Below, piece after piece: positions 1 to 7,797 of a stretch of DNA of 64,000 nt. The notes beneath the pieces were generated by a model. The model was not told where the DNA came from, made no database searches, and saw only the letters and a list, made by a program, of their open reading frames with translations. The stretch spans positions 124,001-188,000 of the forward strand of contig CAVOGJ010000003.1 of NCBI GenBank assembly GCA_963695405.1, given 5' to 3'. How positions within the stretch are numbered: position 1 is the first letter of the stretch; each line of letters opens with the position of its first letter. The position numbers were made by a program, and so were the translations under genes. This stretch comes from CAVOGJ01 sp963695405. Lineage in GTDB: Bacteria > Planctomycetota > Planctomycetia > Pirellulales > Pirellulaceae.

Positions 1-1
1 C

Positions 2-613
2 ATCATTGGCGAAATGCACATTCAGAATTGTCTCGCCGCCGCTGCCGTGGGACTGATTGCGGGAATCGACCTGGCCACAATCGCCAGGGGCCTGGAGAGC
101 GTGACTTTGTTACCGGGCCGGATGGAACCGATCACGGTCGGACAGCCGTTCAGCGTATTCGTCGACACGGCCAGCACACCCGACGCCCTGGGAAGAGCGT
201 TGAAGACGATGCGGCAAATTTCCCGTGGGAAGGTGTATTGCGTTGCGGGTGCTGCCGGAGATTCAGAACCAGCCGAGCGTGCACTCGTTGGCCGCGCGAT
301 GGAGCGTTACGCTGACATCGGCATCATTACCCGCTGCAATCCCGGCCACGTCGACCAACGATTGATCGCTCACGATGTTTTGGACGGATACGATCGTCCA
401 GTCAAGGCTCATCTACTGCCAGATCGCGCCCGTGCGATCGGTTGGGCGTTGCATCAGGCACAGCCTGGGGATGCGGTCTTGATTGCTGGCCGCGGTGATG
501 CGAGCACAGAAACCGTCAACGGCAAGCAGATTCAGTTTGACGATCGCCAGGTGGCGCGGTTTTTCCTTGAAAAACGCGAAGCCGCAACAGCACAAACACG
601 CCGCGTGGCCTAA
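2..613 (+). CDS. MurE-like ligase paralogue, C-terminal part (5' end outside window)
   Basis: The reading frame is already open at the left edge, so this is the C-terminal two hundred residues of a longer protein. The opening IGEMHIQNCLAAAA resembles the N-x-x-NxLAA segment of the MurE central domain, and LPGRMEPI followed by a VD-x-x-x-TPDAL segment matches the start of the MurE C-terminal domain. Hallmarks are degraded: the usual YAHTPD reads TASTPD, the DNPR substrate motif is replaced by TRCNPGHVD, and the GKGHE-type motif reads GRGDASTET. I infer a Mur-ligase fold protein that may not act as the peptidoglycan UDP-MurNAc-tripeptide ligase. It lies directly upstream of a MurF-like gene, an order typical of mur clusters. 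Confidence 0.7.
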   Translation: MIGEMHIQNCLAAAAVGLIAGIDLATIARGLESVTLLPGRMEPITVGQPFSVFVDTASTPDALGRALKTMRQISRGKVYCVAGAAGDSEPAERALVGRAMERYADIGIITRCNPGHVDQRLIAHDVLDGYDRPVKAHLLPDRARAIGWALHQAQPGDAVLIAGRGDASTETVNGKQIQFDDRQVARFFLEKREAATAQTRRVA

Positions 614-674
614 CCCTTTTGACCCATTACAAAGCGACTCAGTCAGCAACGCCATTTCCGGAATACGTCCATCC

Positions 675-1445
675 ATGTTGTGTCCTTGCATTCAAACACT
701 TGATCGCATTATGCACGGCCAGCTGCGATTTGGCTCGATGCCGCCACTCGGTGGGCAGTATGAGCCGATCGGGCGGTTGATTCCCGTCGGTGTACCGATC
801 CGGAAAAATGATGTCGTGATCGACTGTCACATCGATGACTGGCGTTCAAATACGCCGGAGTTCTGTGCAGCCGACGCTTACTTGCGCGGGGCACTGGGTG
901 TGATCTCGCCGAGAGCCGTCACCACTTGGGACGGTTGCTTTTCGATTCAAATCGATGCCGGGCCAGCCGCCATTGAGCGAGTTGCCAACTGGGTGCGCGC
1001 ACAGCAATTGCGACCTGTGGCTGCGGTGCTCGACGACCGCGTCGATTCACCACTGGGCGAGTCCCTCCGGTCGAAAGCCATGCGACGAATTGATCGTGAG
1101 CCGCTGACCGGACTCAGTGGCGACCGGCTTCACAGCAGCTTGGCTGCCCGCAGTCTTTGGGAATGGCTGAATTGGCGATCTTCGAGTCAGCGTTTCGTCG
1201 CCACAGCGACACGTTCCGATGCTGGCATGTCCCTGCTGCGGTTATTGCAGCCCGATATCGTGGTATTCCGCGGCAAGGCCACAGGTGAACCGCCTGCCGA
1301 CGTCGCGCTCTGCCAGCGGTTGGGAACACCATTTCGGATCGGTGAATCGGGTGAGACTGATGACCTGGATTTGCAAGAAGCCGCATTGACGGCCATGGAT
1401 GAAGTCGACGCCAGCTTGTCGACACTCCACATCGCCACGGCATGA
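675..1445 (+). CDS. MurF-like protein without a P-loop
   Basis: A protein of about 256 residues starting MLCPCIQTLDRIMHG. Residues 10-100 resemble the N-terminal domain of MurF/MurE ligases: a leading strand-helix (TLDRIMHGQLRFG), then PPLGGQYEPIGRL, a DxHxDDWRS segment where MurF has its DSR motif, and FCAADAYLRGALGVI where MurF has F-x-x-A-x-x-x-GA. At the place where the ATP-binding GxxGKT loop is expected, PVAAVLDDRVDSPLG has no glycine-lysine-threonine. The protein is also far shorter than the roughly 450 residues of MurF. It follows the MurE-like gene by 61 bases. The start is uncertain (675 or 711). Probably a non-catalytic relative. Confidence 0.55.
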   Translation: MLCPCIQTLDRIMHGQLRFGSMPPLGGQYEPIGRLIPVGVPIRKNDVVIDCHIDDWRSNTPEFCAADAYLRGALGVISPRAVTTWDGCFSIQIDAGPAAIERVANWVRAQQLRPVAAVLDDRVDSPLGESLRSKAMRRIDREPLTGLSGDRLHSSLAARSLWEWLNWRSSSQRFVATATRSDAGMSLLRLLQPDIVVFRGKATGEPPADVALCQRLGTPFRIGESGETDDLDLQEAALTAMDEVDASLSTLHIATA

Positions 1446-1899
1446 TCAAATGACAGGACGAAGAGAGCAACTTTTGGACGCGTGGACCCAGCCAGGATGA
1501 TTGACAATGAGGTGAAACCGTACATTTGAGGTTCCGTCGCTTATGTTGAGTTTGCGGGAATTCAACATTTACCCTCCCTCCTGGGTTGGAGCATCAGGTC
1601 TTCGGACCAAGGTGGCAACTGGGTCAGCCGCCCCGAAGACTGCTTCGCGATGGAACTTTTGACTGGGCATCGGAGCAGCCAGGCTGCTCCGATGTCCCAG
1701 GGATCACGCAAAGCGAGCAAGCCGTATCGGCTTGCTCGCTTTGTGACTTTCATGGCTCGACATGCGCTGCTCCTACCTCCGTAAAAGAGACGGCAGCGGG
1801 ACGTGGAACGACGAATGACGCAGTGTCAGCTCAAGACGGTGGCCCGTCCTTGTGAGGACGGTTCGTAGCCCACTATGATGTAGCCGGAGTGAGCATCCG
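1446..1899. other. intergenic region with hairpins
   Basis: No convincing gene. It holds two strong hairpins (1663-1743, listed separately) and a smaller one near 1843-1862 with a CGTCCT/AGGACG stem just ahead of the acetyltransferase gene. Confidence 0.6.
1663..1743. terminator. two adjacent strong hairpins, probable terminators
   Basis: Bases 1663-1700 form an 18-base stem around CGGAGCAGCC/GGCTGCTCCG with a single bulge. Bases 1709-1743 form a near-perfect stem CAAAGCGAGCAAGCCG with a two-to-three-base loop, followed by a short T-rich stretch. They lie about 220 bases after the stop of the MurF-like gene. Stem length and loop size fit intrinsic terminators, although the T tract is weak, so a REP-like role is possible. 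Confidence 0.5.
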
Positions 1900-2313
1900 A
1901 TGGACTTTCTGTTTGCCGAAGAACCAAATTTGTTGACCGAAGAGTTCATTGATGTGCTCCAGCGATCGACGCTTGGCCAGCGCCGTCCAATTGGCGATTC
2001 ACAACGCATCGATCAGATGCTGGCCAATGCGGATGTAATCATTACGGCCAGGACCGCGGAGGGACGCTTGATCGGAGTCAGCCGTGCGATCACTGACTTC
2101 GTGTATTGCACCTACCTTTCGGACCTGGCGGTGGACGTCGATTTCCAGCGACAGGGGATCGGCCGACGGTTGATCGACGAAACACACGGAGCCGCTGGCT
2201 TGGTCACGAAGCTGATTCTCTTGGCAGCACCCGCTTCGACCAGCTATTACCCACACGTCGGATTCGCCGCGCATCCGTCGTGTTGGGTGAGACCGGTGCC
2301 TACCGACGATTGA
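1900..2313 (+). CDS. GNAT-family N-acetyltransferase
   Basis: A 137-residue protein of the usual length for a single-domain GNAT acetyltransferase. The core LSDLAVDVDFQRQGIGRRLID (about residues 70-90) is motif A, with the Q/R-x-x-G-x-G/A acetyl-CoA pyrophosphate loop as RQGIGR. Motif B follows as SYYPHVGFAAHPSCW, the YxxxGF element. Members transfer an acetyl group from acetyl-CoA to an amine; the substrate cannot be read from sequence. It is preceded by hairpins and faces the convergent EVE gene, so it is probably monocistronic. Confidence 0.85.
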   Translation: MDFLFAEEPNLLTEEFIDVLQRSTLGQRRPIGDSQRIDQMLANADVIITARTAEGRLIGVSRAITDFVYCTYLSDLAVDVDFQRQGIGRRLIDETHGAAGLVTKLILLAAPASTSYYPHVGFAAHPSCWVRPVPTDD

Positions 2314-2400
2314 TCGAACTGGCGCATTGCTAGCAACGGGATTCGGTTTACCCGCACGACACTTAGCATGGCTTTACCGAGACGGTCAAAGACAGGCGCC

Positions 2401-2877
2401 TCAGCCTGATTTTTGCCGGGCCATGTTCAGGATCGCGGCGAATTCCGCCTTCCGTACGGGTTGCACAGACAACCGTGATCCCTTGCGGAGCAATTCCATG
2501 GCTTGCAGCGACTTCGCTTCACGGAGAATCGGCAAACCAATCGGTCGCGCAAAAACCTCTTCCAGCGTTAGGTCGACCATCCACCAACGTGGATGGTCTC
2601 GATCCGACTTCGCGTCGAAATGATGACTCGTCGGGTCCCACGCGGTAGGATCAGGATACGCCGCACGAGAGATGCGGGCCGTACCGACGACCGCAGGAGG
2701 ATTCGCATTCGAATGGTAAATGAGAACGAGATCTCCCAGCCTCATCTCATCGCGAATAAAGTTGCGGGCTTGGTAATTTCGCACCCCATCCCAACAAGTC
2801 GTTTGGTCCGGTTCTTGGGCCAAGTCGTCAATTGAATAGGATTCCGGTTCCGTCTTCAGCAACCAGTACTTGCCCAT
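2401..2877 (-). CDS. EVE domain-containing protein
   Basis: A 158-residue protein that is one EVE domain, a PUA-like fold related to YTH. It starts MGKYWLLKTEPESYSIDDL, followed by CWDGVRNYQARNFIRDEM and GDLVLIYHSN, all signature stretches of the thymocyte-nuclear-protein-1/EVE family that is thought to recognise modified bases. The start at 2877 is chosen because the family begins at this MxxYWLxKxEP motif; the frame stays open farther upstream but that stretch has no family similarity. It lies 29 bases after the VKOR-thioredoxin gene on the same strand, so the two are probably co-transcribed. Confidence 0.9.
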   Translation of the reverse strand: MGKYWLLKTEPESYSIDDLAQEPDQTTCWDGVRNYQARNFIRDEMRLGDLVLIYHSNANPPAVVGTARISRAAYPDPTAWDPTSHHFDAKSDRDHPRWWMVDLTLEEVFARPIGLPILREAKSLQAMELLRKGSRLSVQPVRKAEFAAILNMARQKSG

Positions 2878-2906
2878 GGACGCTCGGGGAAAGATGATCG
2901 AAAAGC

Positions 2907-4445
2907 CTACTGTAACGGGACCATTCCCAGCCGGCTTTGCAGCGTGGCACACAATTCGTCGGCAGAGCGCATTTTCCCCTCCAGCGTCATGGTCTCGCAA
3001 AGCAGTTTTGGGAGCGTCCCCTCGCCCGCGCGTCGATAAAGAGCCACATGGCGATCGATGAACTTCCCTACGAGCGGACCTGCCATTTCTTGCTGCAACT
3101 GTGTTGCGCCCACAAGCGAACTCCCAAAGCCACGCGCCTCGGCCGCCGTCCGATTACGATTTTCCGAGAACAACCAGCGGTGAAACTGAGGAAACGCCTG
3201 CGGCGAAACACGCCACACGGCCACCGCCAACCGGGCAATCTCACACGCTTCCGCATGTTCGGCCGAGTGTCGCTGTACCGCCTGGTTGCATTCCGGGCTG
3301 AGAGGAACTGGCAGGACGATAATGGCCAGTTGATCGCCGAATAGACTCTTGGCAATCTCCAGCTGACGATTCATCTCACGACAATGAGGGCATGTATAGT
3401 CAAAGAGTTCAATGACGACGTGCGGGGCGGCGCTCGAGCCAATGATTGGCCATTGGTCAACATTCAGATTTGCGCGGACGCCAGGATACTTAATCAATCG
3501 CTTGTCGGGGACTTGCTTGCTGGCAACCTTTTCCACTTTCTTCAGGTCGGCGGCCGTCGGCCCGTCGCTGGTGGTCACCGGCCCTCCCACGGGCGGCTGC
3601 GGTGTGAGCGTCGGTAACGGCTTGCCGTCTGCATCCGAGCCAGCAGGTGGCGTGACCTTTTCCAGCGACGTCGGAGTCGTCGGCTCGTCTAAAACATCCA
3701 TCATCTCCGGTGCCAGCTGGCCCTCTGTATCGCCTCCATCGAACTGCGCTGCATCGGCCGCGACGTCAAAATCAAAATCGACGAACTCTTCCGTCGCCTC
3801 CGACGAGGCATCACCGGCGACCTGTTCATAAACTTCAATTTGATGCGTGGGCGGAGCGACCGAAAAAACCTGAGCCAGAACAAGTAGGCTTGTCGCCAGG
3901 ACACCCAGTCCCGAGCAGGCGGCCGCGATTTTTCGGTCGAGCGGACGTGTCCACAACACGATCGAACAAGCGAGCAACCCGACGGTGTGTGCCCCCATGC
4001 AATAGGGACAAAAATGCTTGAGCACAAACGCCTGCAAAGAGATAAACCAGACCGCGGCGACCCCCGCCGACACGGCCAGGATCGTCACGAGACTCCATGC
4101 CAGATTTCTCACGCGCTCCGGCGCCGATACGCCAGCGAAGACTAGGCATGACAACAAGGATGTGTATAGTGCCAACGCGGGAATGCTGACGGGGATACCG
4201 AAGACCTTCGACCATTTACTGTGCAGCACGTGTTCACAGCTCCAGGTACCTCCCGAAGAGCAGCCAGCCAATGACCCGGTCTGAAAGGCGGCCCACGCAA
4301 GGTACCCGCTGATGGCCAACGCCACGACGCACAACAGCCTCAATGTCCACAACGCCCAAGGCGCCGGATACCGCAAGCCGTCGTCGGGTCCCATCGACGG
4401 AAGGGACGAATGGTTCATGGTTGGGGCTCGCCTGAAATCAGCCAT
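2907..4445 (-). CDS. VKOR-DsbA-like fusion, membrane disulfide-bond oxidoreductase
   Basis: About 512 residues. The N-terminal half is a vitamin K epoxide reductase-like membrane domain with five hydrophobic segments, a loop cysteine pair (about C62 and C70, in CSSGGTWSCEHV) and the membrane CPYC pair (about C146/C149). An acidic, proline-rich linker of about 120 residues follows. The C-terminal half is a thioredoxin/DsbA-like domain with VIELFDYTCPHC (C352/C355). Bacterial VKOR replaces DsbB and reoxidises its thioredoxin partner; here both sit in one chain, which predicts oxidative folding of exported proteins. This fits a cell that exports many cysteine-containing proteins. ATG 4445 is preferred over the in-frame GTG at 4448. 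Confidence 0.9.
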   Translation of the reverse strand: MADFRRAPTMNHSSLPSMGPDDGLRYPAPWALWTLRLLCVVALAISGYLAWAAFQTGSLAGCSSGGTWSCEHVLHSKWSKVFGIPVSIPALALYTSLLSCLVFAGVSAPERVRNLAWSLVTILAVSAGVAAVWFISLQAFVLKHFCPYCMGAHTVGLLACSIVLWTRPLDRKIAAACSGLGVLATSLLVLAQVFSVAPPTHQIEVYEQVAGDASSEATEEFVDFDFDVAADAAQFDGGDTEGQLAPEMMDVLDEPTTPTSLEKVTPPAGSDADGKPLPTLTPQPPVGGPVTTSDGPTAADLKKVEKVASKQVPDKRLIKYPGVRANLNVDQWPIIGSSAAPHVVIELFDYTCPHCREMNRQLEIAKSLFGDQLAIIVLPVPLSPECNQAVQRHSAEHAEACEIARLAVAVWRVSPQAFPQFHRWLFSENRNRTAAEARGFGSSLVGATQLQQEMAGPLVGKFIDRHVALYRRAGEGTLPKLLCETMTLEGKMRSADELCATLQSRLGMVPLQ

Positions 4446-4700
4446 CACTCTGGATTAACGATAGAATAACCGTTCCCAATTTTACTTGCCAGCAGTTCAG
4501 CGGCAAATGAATTCAATCTGCTTTATCGAGTTCTTCACTGTAGTCTGGGGATGCTTTGTGGCTAGTACCTGTTCGACACCCTTCGTTCTGAGCGTGACTC
4601 GTTGCAGAGTCAACCTGATCGTTACAGCTTCACTGTTTCCACATTGGCCGGACGAGCCGTTGTGGCACAGGTTCATGCTCCAACGCGGGGGTGCGTGAGC

Positions 4701-5948
4701 ATGCGCATCGTGCTTCTCCATCCCGATACCGAATCCATTCGGCTGGTCGAGACGGTGCTCGCTACGGGCCAGTGCCAACTGACCTCCGTCGTCGACGCAG
4801 CGGAATTGGAAGCCGAAGTCCAAGCGCGACTTGGCGTGCCCGCATCCACCGACTGGGAACAACTGCTCATCGCGACAGATTTCGACGCGGTCGTCGTCGG
4901 CAGGTCCAACTGGGGGACAGATCGCCGGCAAGAGCAGTTGCGGAAGCTGGCTGCCGCCGGGATGCCGCTCGTCGTGATCCATCCTGCGTGCGACATGCTA
5001 CTCGGATTTGAACTGCAGATGATCCAACAAGACGCGAACGGCCCCATCATCCCTTACCTCTCAGGGCTCCAGCACCCTTTGCTGAATAAACTGGCTGAAC
5101 GCCTGCTGCGAAGCACCGATGCCGGAAATGGGTCCAGCCAGGCCGTCGTCGATCGCCGCTTGCCCGACGGCACCAGGGACGTGGTGCTGGCGGAGTTCGC
5201 ACGCGACGCATTACTTCTCCGCAGGCTGGTGGGACGGATTGATCGGCTGAGCGCCTTGGGAGCCCAACCCTACCCGCCCACCGATTGGGCCGGTTTGAGC
5301 ATTCAGATGTCGAGCTCGACCGGTACGCTGGCTCGCTGGTCCGCGGTCCGAGGAACACCACCGCAAGCCCGGCTGATGGTAGCGGGTGGTGACGGTCAGA
5401 TGATGCTCGACTTCTCCAACGATCCGTCGCAGTGGGTTTACCAGTCGAGCGATGCGGATATGCAACTGGACGAACCAACTGGCTTTGACCAGCGCGACGA
5501 CTGCAGCTGGCCGTTTGCCTGGCTGGCTGAACGCGATCGATTTGCAGGGCCCATCAACGAGCTATGGGAGGACGCCTGCCGAGCCGTCGAATTGTCCGAT
5601 ACGGTGGAGGTCAGCTACCGTCGGGGCAAGACCATTTCCCTGCACCACGAACAACATTCCGAGGAAGAGACGTTTAAGAGCCTGATGGCGGCCGGTGGAT
5701 GCTTGGCATTGGTCGCAACGCTGATTGCCTTTCCGGTGCTGGCGTTCTTAAGTACCTTGCCAATCTTTGCCGGACCCGGTTGGGATCGTCTGCCCCTGCG
5801 GCTGATTCATCCCCGCATGTGGCCGGCCTACCTGCTCGGATTACTGCTTTGTTTCCTTGGCCTGCAGCTCTTTCGGCTCGTCTTTCTTGGCGACCAGCGG
5901 GCCGAGCCAACCAGGTCGGGCCGCGACCGAGAGGGACCGCAAAGCTGA
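4701..5948 (+). CDS. Gfo/Idh/MocA-like protein with C-terminal membrane segments
   Basis: A 415-residue protein starting MRIVLLHPDTESIRLVE. The first 120 residues have the alternating strand-helix pattern of a Rossmann domain with AAAGMPLVVIHPACDM, reminiscent of the Gfo/Idh/MocA pattern AGKHVLVEKP, but no GxGxxG nucleotide loop is visible and the EKP lysine is absent. Two hydrophobic segments (MAAGGCLALVATLIAFPVLAF and WPAYLLGLLLCFLGLQLF) lie near the C terminus. I infer an inner-membrane protein of the oxidoreductase-like family that may have lost NAD(P) binding. It is divergent from the VKOR operon. Confidence 0.55.
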   Translation: MRIVLLHPDTESIRLVETVLATGQCQLTSVVDAAELEAEVQARLGVPASTDWEQLLIATDFDAVVVGRSNWGTDRRQEQLRKLAAAGMPLVVIHPACDMLLGFELQMIQQDANGPIIPYLSGLQHPLLNKLAERLLRSTDAGNGSSQAVVDRRLPDGTRDVVLAEFARDALLLRRLVGRIDRLSALGAQPYPPTDWAGLSIQMSSSTGTLARWSAVRGTPPQARLMVAGGDGQMMLDFSNDPSQWVYQSSDADMQLDEPTGFDQRDDCSWPFAWLAERDRFAGPINELWEDACRAVELSDTVEVSYRRGKTISLHHEQHSEEETFKSLMAAGGCLALVATLIAFPVLAFLSTLPIFAGPGWDRLPLRLIHPRMWPAYLLGLLLCFLGLQLFRLVFLGDQRAEPTRSGRDREGPQS

Positions 5949-6337
5949 CCAGATGCCCAGCATGAGGACCGGGTGGATGCACGGGACCGGGCTTGGAAAC
6001 GATTTTTTCGCGATTTTCCCGCCGGTTCCGCTCGGGTAACAGCCTGGTTTAGCTCGGAATACGGCCTCACAACCGGGCGCGATCGTTGGCATTGTCACGA
6101 TTGTCAAGGTCATCCCCGTTTGACAACGGTGGGTATTCTGCGGAATTTCGCGATCCGGCTGAAAAAGTGGGGAAGGTGTATCGCCACCGTGCTGCGGCTT
6201 CAAGCGGCTGTTTCGGTGGGGCCGATTTACTGTCTTGACCCGCCGTAATTCCCCGGCCCGCAGAACGCTGCCAGGCGTTCTCGGGGAATGACCGGCCTCG
6301 GAACCCGCATCAACTTGGCCTGTCGAAAACCACTCCC
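5949..6337. other. intergenic region
   Basis: No supported gene. The only clear structure is the hairpin at 6248-6289. The region probably carries the promoter of the HtrA gene, but no confident -35/-10 pair is visible. Confidence 0.5.
6248..6289. terminator. hairpin upstream of htrA-like gene
   Basis: ATTCCCCG and AGAACGC on the left pair with GCGTTCT and CGGGGAAT on the right around a TGCCAG loop, leaving a small internal bulge. There is no T tract. It could be a terminator for the preceding gene or a leader structure 49 bases before the next start codon. Confidence 0.4.
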
Positions 6338-7696
6338 ATGCCCATCGACTTCCTCCCGACAAAGCGCCTGGGCGTGCTCGCTTTGTCGGCCTGCCTCGCC
6401 TCCCTGGCGACCCTCCAAACACGCCCCATGGACGCATCGGAACTCAGACAGACTCCGATCGTACAAGCCGTCCAGGCGGCTCGACCATCGGTGGTCAATA
6501 TTCATGGCCCCAAGACGGTGGACGGCCCCAACGAACAAGGAGAGTACGAGGGACCGCGACGAGTGAATGGGATGGGAACCGGGATCGTCATCGACCAGCG
6601 CGGTTATATCCTCACGAACCACCATGTCATCGAAGGTGTTCGGCGGATTCAAGTAACATTGCACGACGAGCGGAGCTTCACGGCTCGCTTGATCGCCCGG
6701 GACCAGCAGACGGATCTGGCGATTATTCATATTGAGGTGGGCGAACCGCTCCCCTTGATCAGGATTGGCCAATCGCAGGATCTGATGCCGGGCGAGCCCG
6801 TGATCGCCGTGGGCAACGCGTATGGCTACCATCACACGGTGACGCGTGGCATCATCAGCGCCCTGAAGCGAACGGTCGAAGTAACGGATTCGCAAAAGTA
6901 CTACGATCTCATCCAGACTGACGCCAGCATCAACCCAGGTAACTCGGGCGGTCCCTTGTTAAACATCGATGGCGAGATGATCGGCATCAATGCGGCCGTG
7001 CGTGTTGGCGCTCAGGGGATTGGCTTTGCGATCCCCGTGGATAAGGCGATGGAGGTCGCCGCCCGGCTGATGCGAGTAGAGCAGACCAGCGGAACCTGGC
7101 ACGGCATTACCGGCGAATCGGTCGTCCGCCGCGGATCGCGTTGTGTCCAGGTGCAGGCCATCCAAAGTGGGTCGCCAGCCGATAGGGCCGGGGTTCGAGC
7201 GGGTGACCTCGTCTGCCAGATCGGCGATACCCGGGTGGAACGAGCCATCGATATCGAACGGGCTTTACTGGGTCGCCAGCCAGGATCACGGATTTCGGTG
7301 CGGATCGACCGAGACTCGGCAGCCACAGACGTTGAATTACAATTGGCATCAGCGCCCACTCGCAAAAACCGCGAAACAGACCGCCTCGATGCCGAGGCCT
7401 GGCGGGTCCTGGGCCTGCAGGTCACGCCTCATGGGGTGACCGAAATCGCGTCAGGCGAGACGAAATACAACGGGGGACTGCGAGTACTTGCCGTCCGCGC
7501 GGGCGGACAGGCTGCCGAACATGACATTCGCGTCGGGGATATCCTCGTCGGGATTCACATCTGGGAGACCATCTCGATGGAAAATCTCGATTACGTCCTC
7601 CACCGTGCCCGATTCGACGATCCGAACGCCGTCGTGTTTCATACCGTCCGAGGGAACGAATATCGTTCTTGCCAAGTGCCGATCGTCCGTCGCTAG
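6338..7696 (+). CDS. HtrA/Deg-family periplasmic serine protease
   Basis: A 452-residue protein with a short N-terminal hydrophobic segment (LGVLALSACLASLATL) that is probably a signal peptide. The trypsin-like domain carries the full triad: H96 in TNHHVIEG, D126 in QQTDLAII, S203 in GNSGGPLL. Two PDZ-like regions follow: one around SPADRAGVRAGDLVCQIGD and a second around ALRAGGQAAEHDIRVGDILV. The layout matches DegP-type quality-control proteases that cleave misfolded exported proteins. It is the first of two HtrA genes in the window; the two differ in N-terminal anchoring and number of PDZ domains. Confidence 0.9.
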   Translation: MPIDFLPTKRLGVLALSACLASLATLQTRPMDASELRQTPIVQAVQAARPSVVNIHGPKTVDGPNEQGEYEGPRRVNGMGTGIVIDQRGYILTNHHVIEGVRRIQVTLHDERSFTARLIARDQQTDLAIIHIEVGEPLPLIRIGQSQDLMPGEPVIAVGNAYGYHHTVTRGIISALKRTVEVTDSQKYYDLIQTDASINPGNSGGPLLNIDGEMIGINAAVRVGAQGIGFAIPVDKAMEVAARLMRVEQTSGTWHGITGESVVRRGSRCVQVQAIQSGSPADRAGVRAGDLVCQIGDTRVERAIDIERALLGRQPGSRISVRIDRDSAATDVELQLASAPTRKNRETDRLDAEAWRVLGLQVTPHGVTEIASGETKYNGGLRVLAVRAGGQAAEHDIRVGDILVGIHIWETISMENLDYVLHRARFDDPNAVVFHTVRGNEYRSCQVPIVRR

Positions 7697-7797
7697 ACTT
7701 GGCGATCCCTGGCACGCTCCATGCTACTTGTGGCCATCGTCTGGAGCCCGTGACTGGTCTAGCTGGGAAGCTAAGGCGCTTGCTCGAAGAACACGCT

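Noticed and set aside
4486..4698. Small plus-strand gene ahead of the Gfo/Idh-like gene
   Set aside because: Cysteine-rich random-looking sequence without ribosome-binding site; more likely a promoter region.
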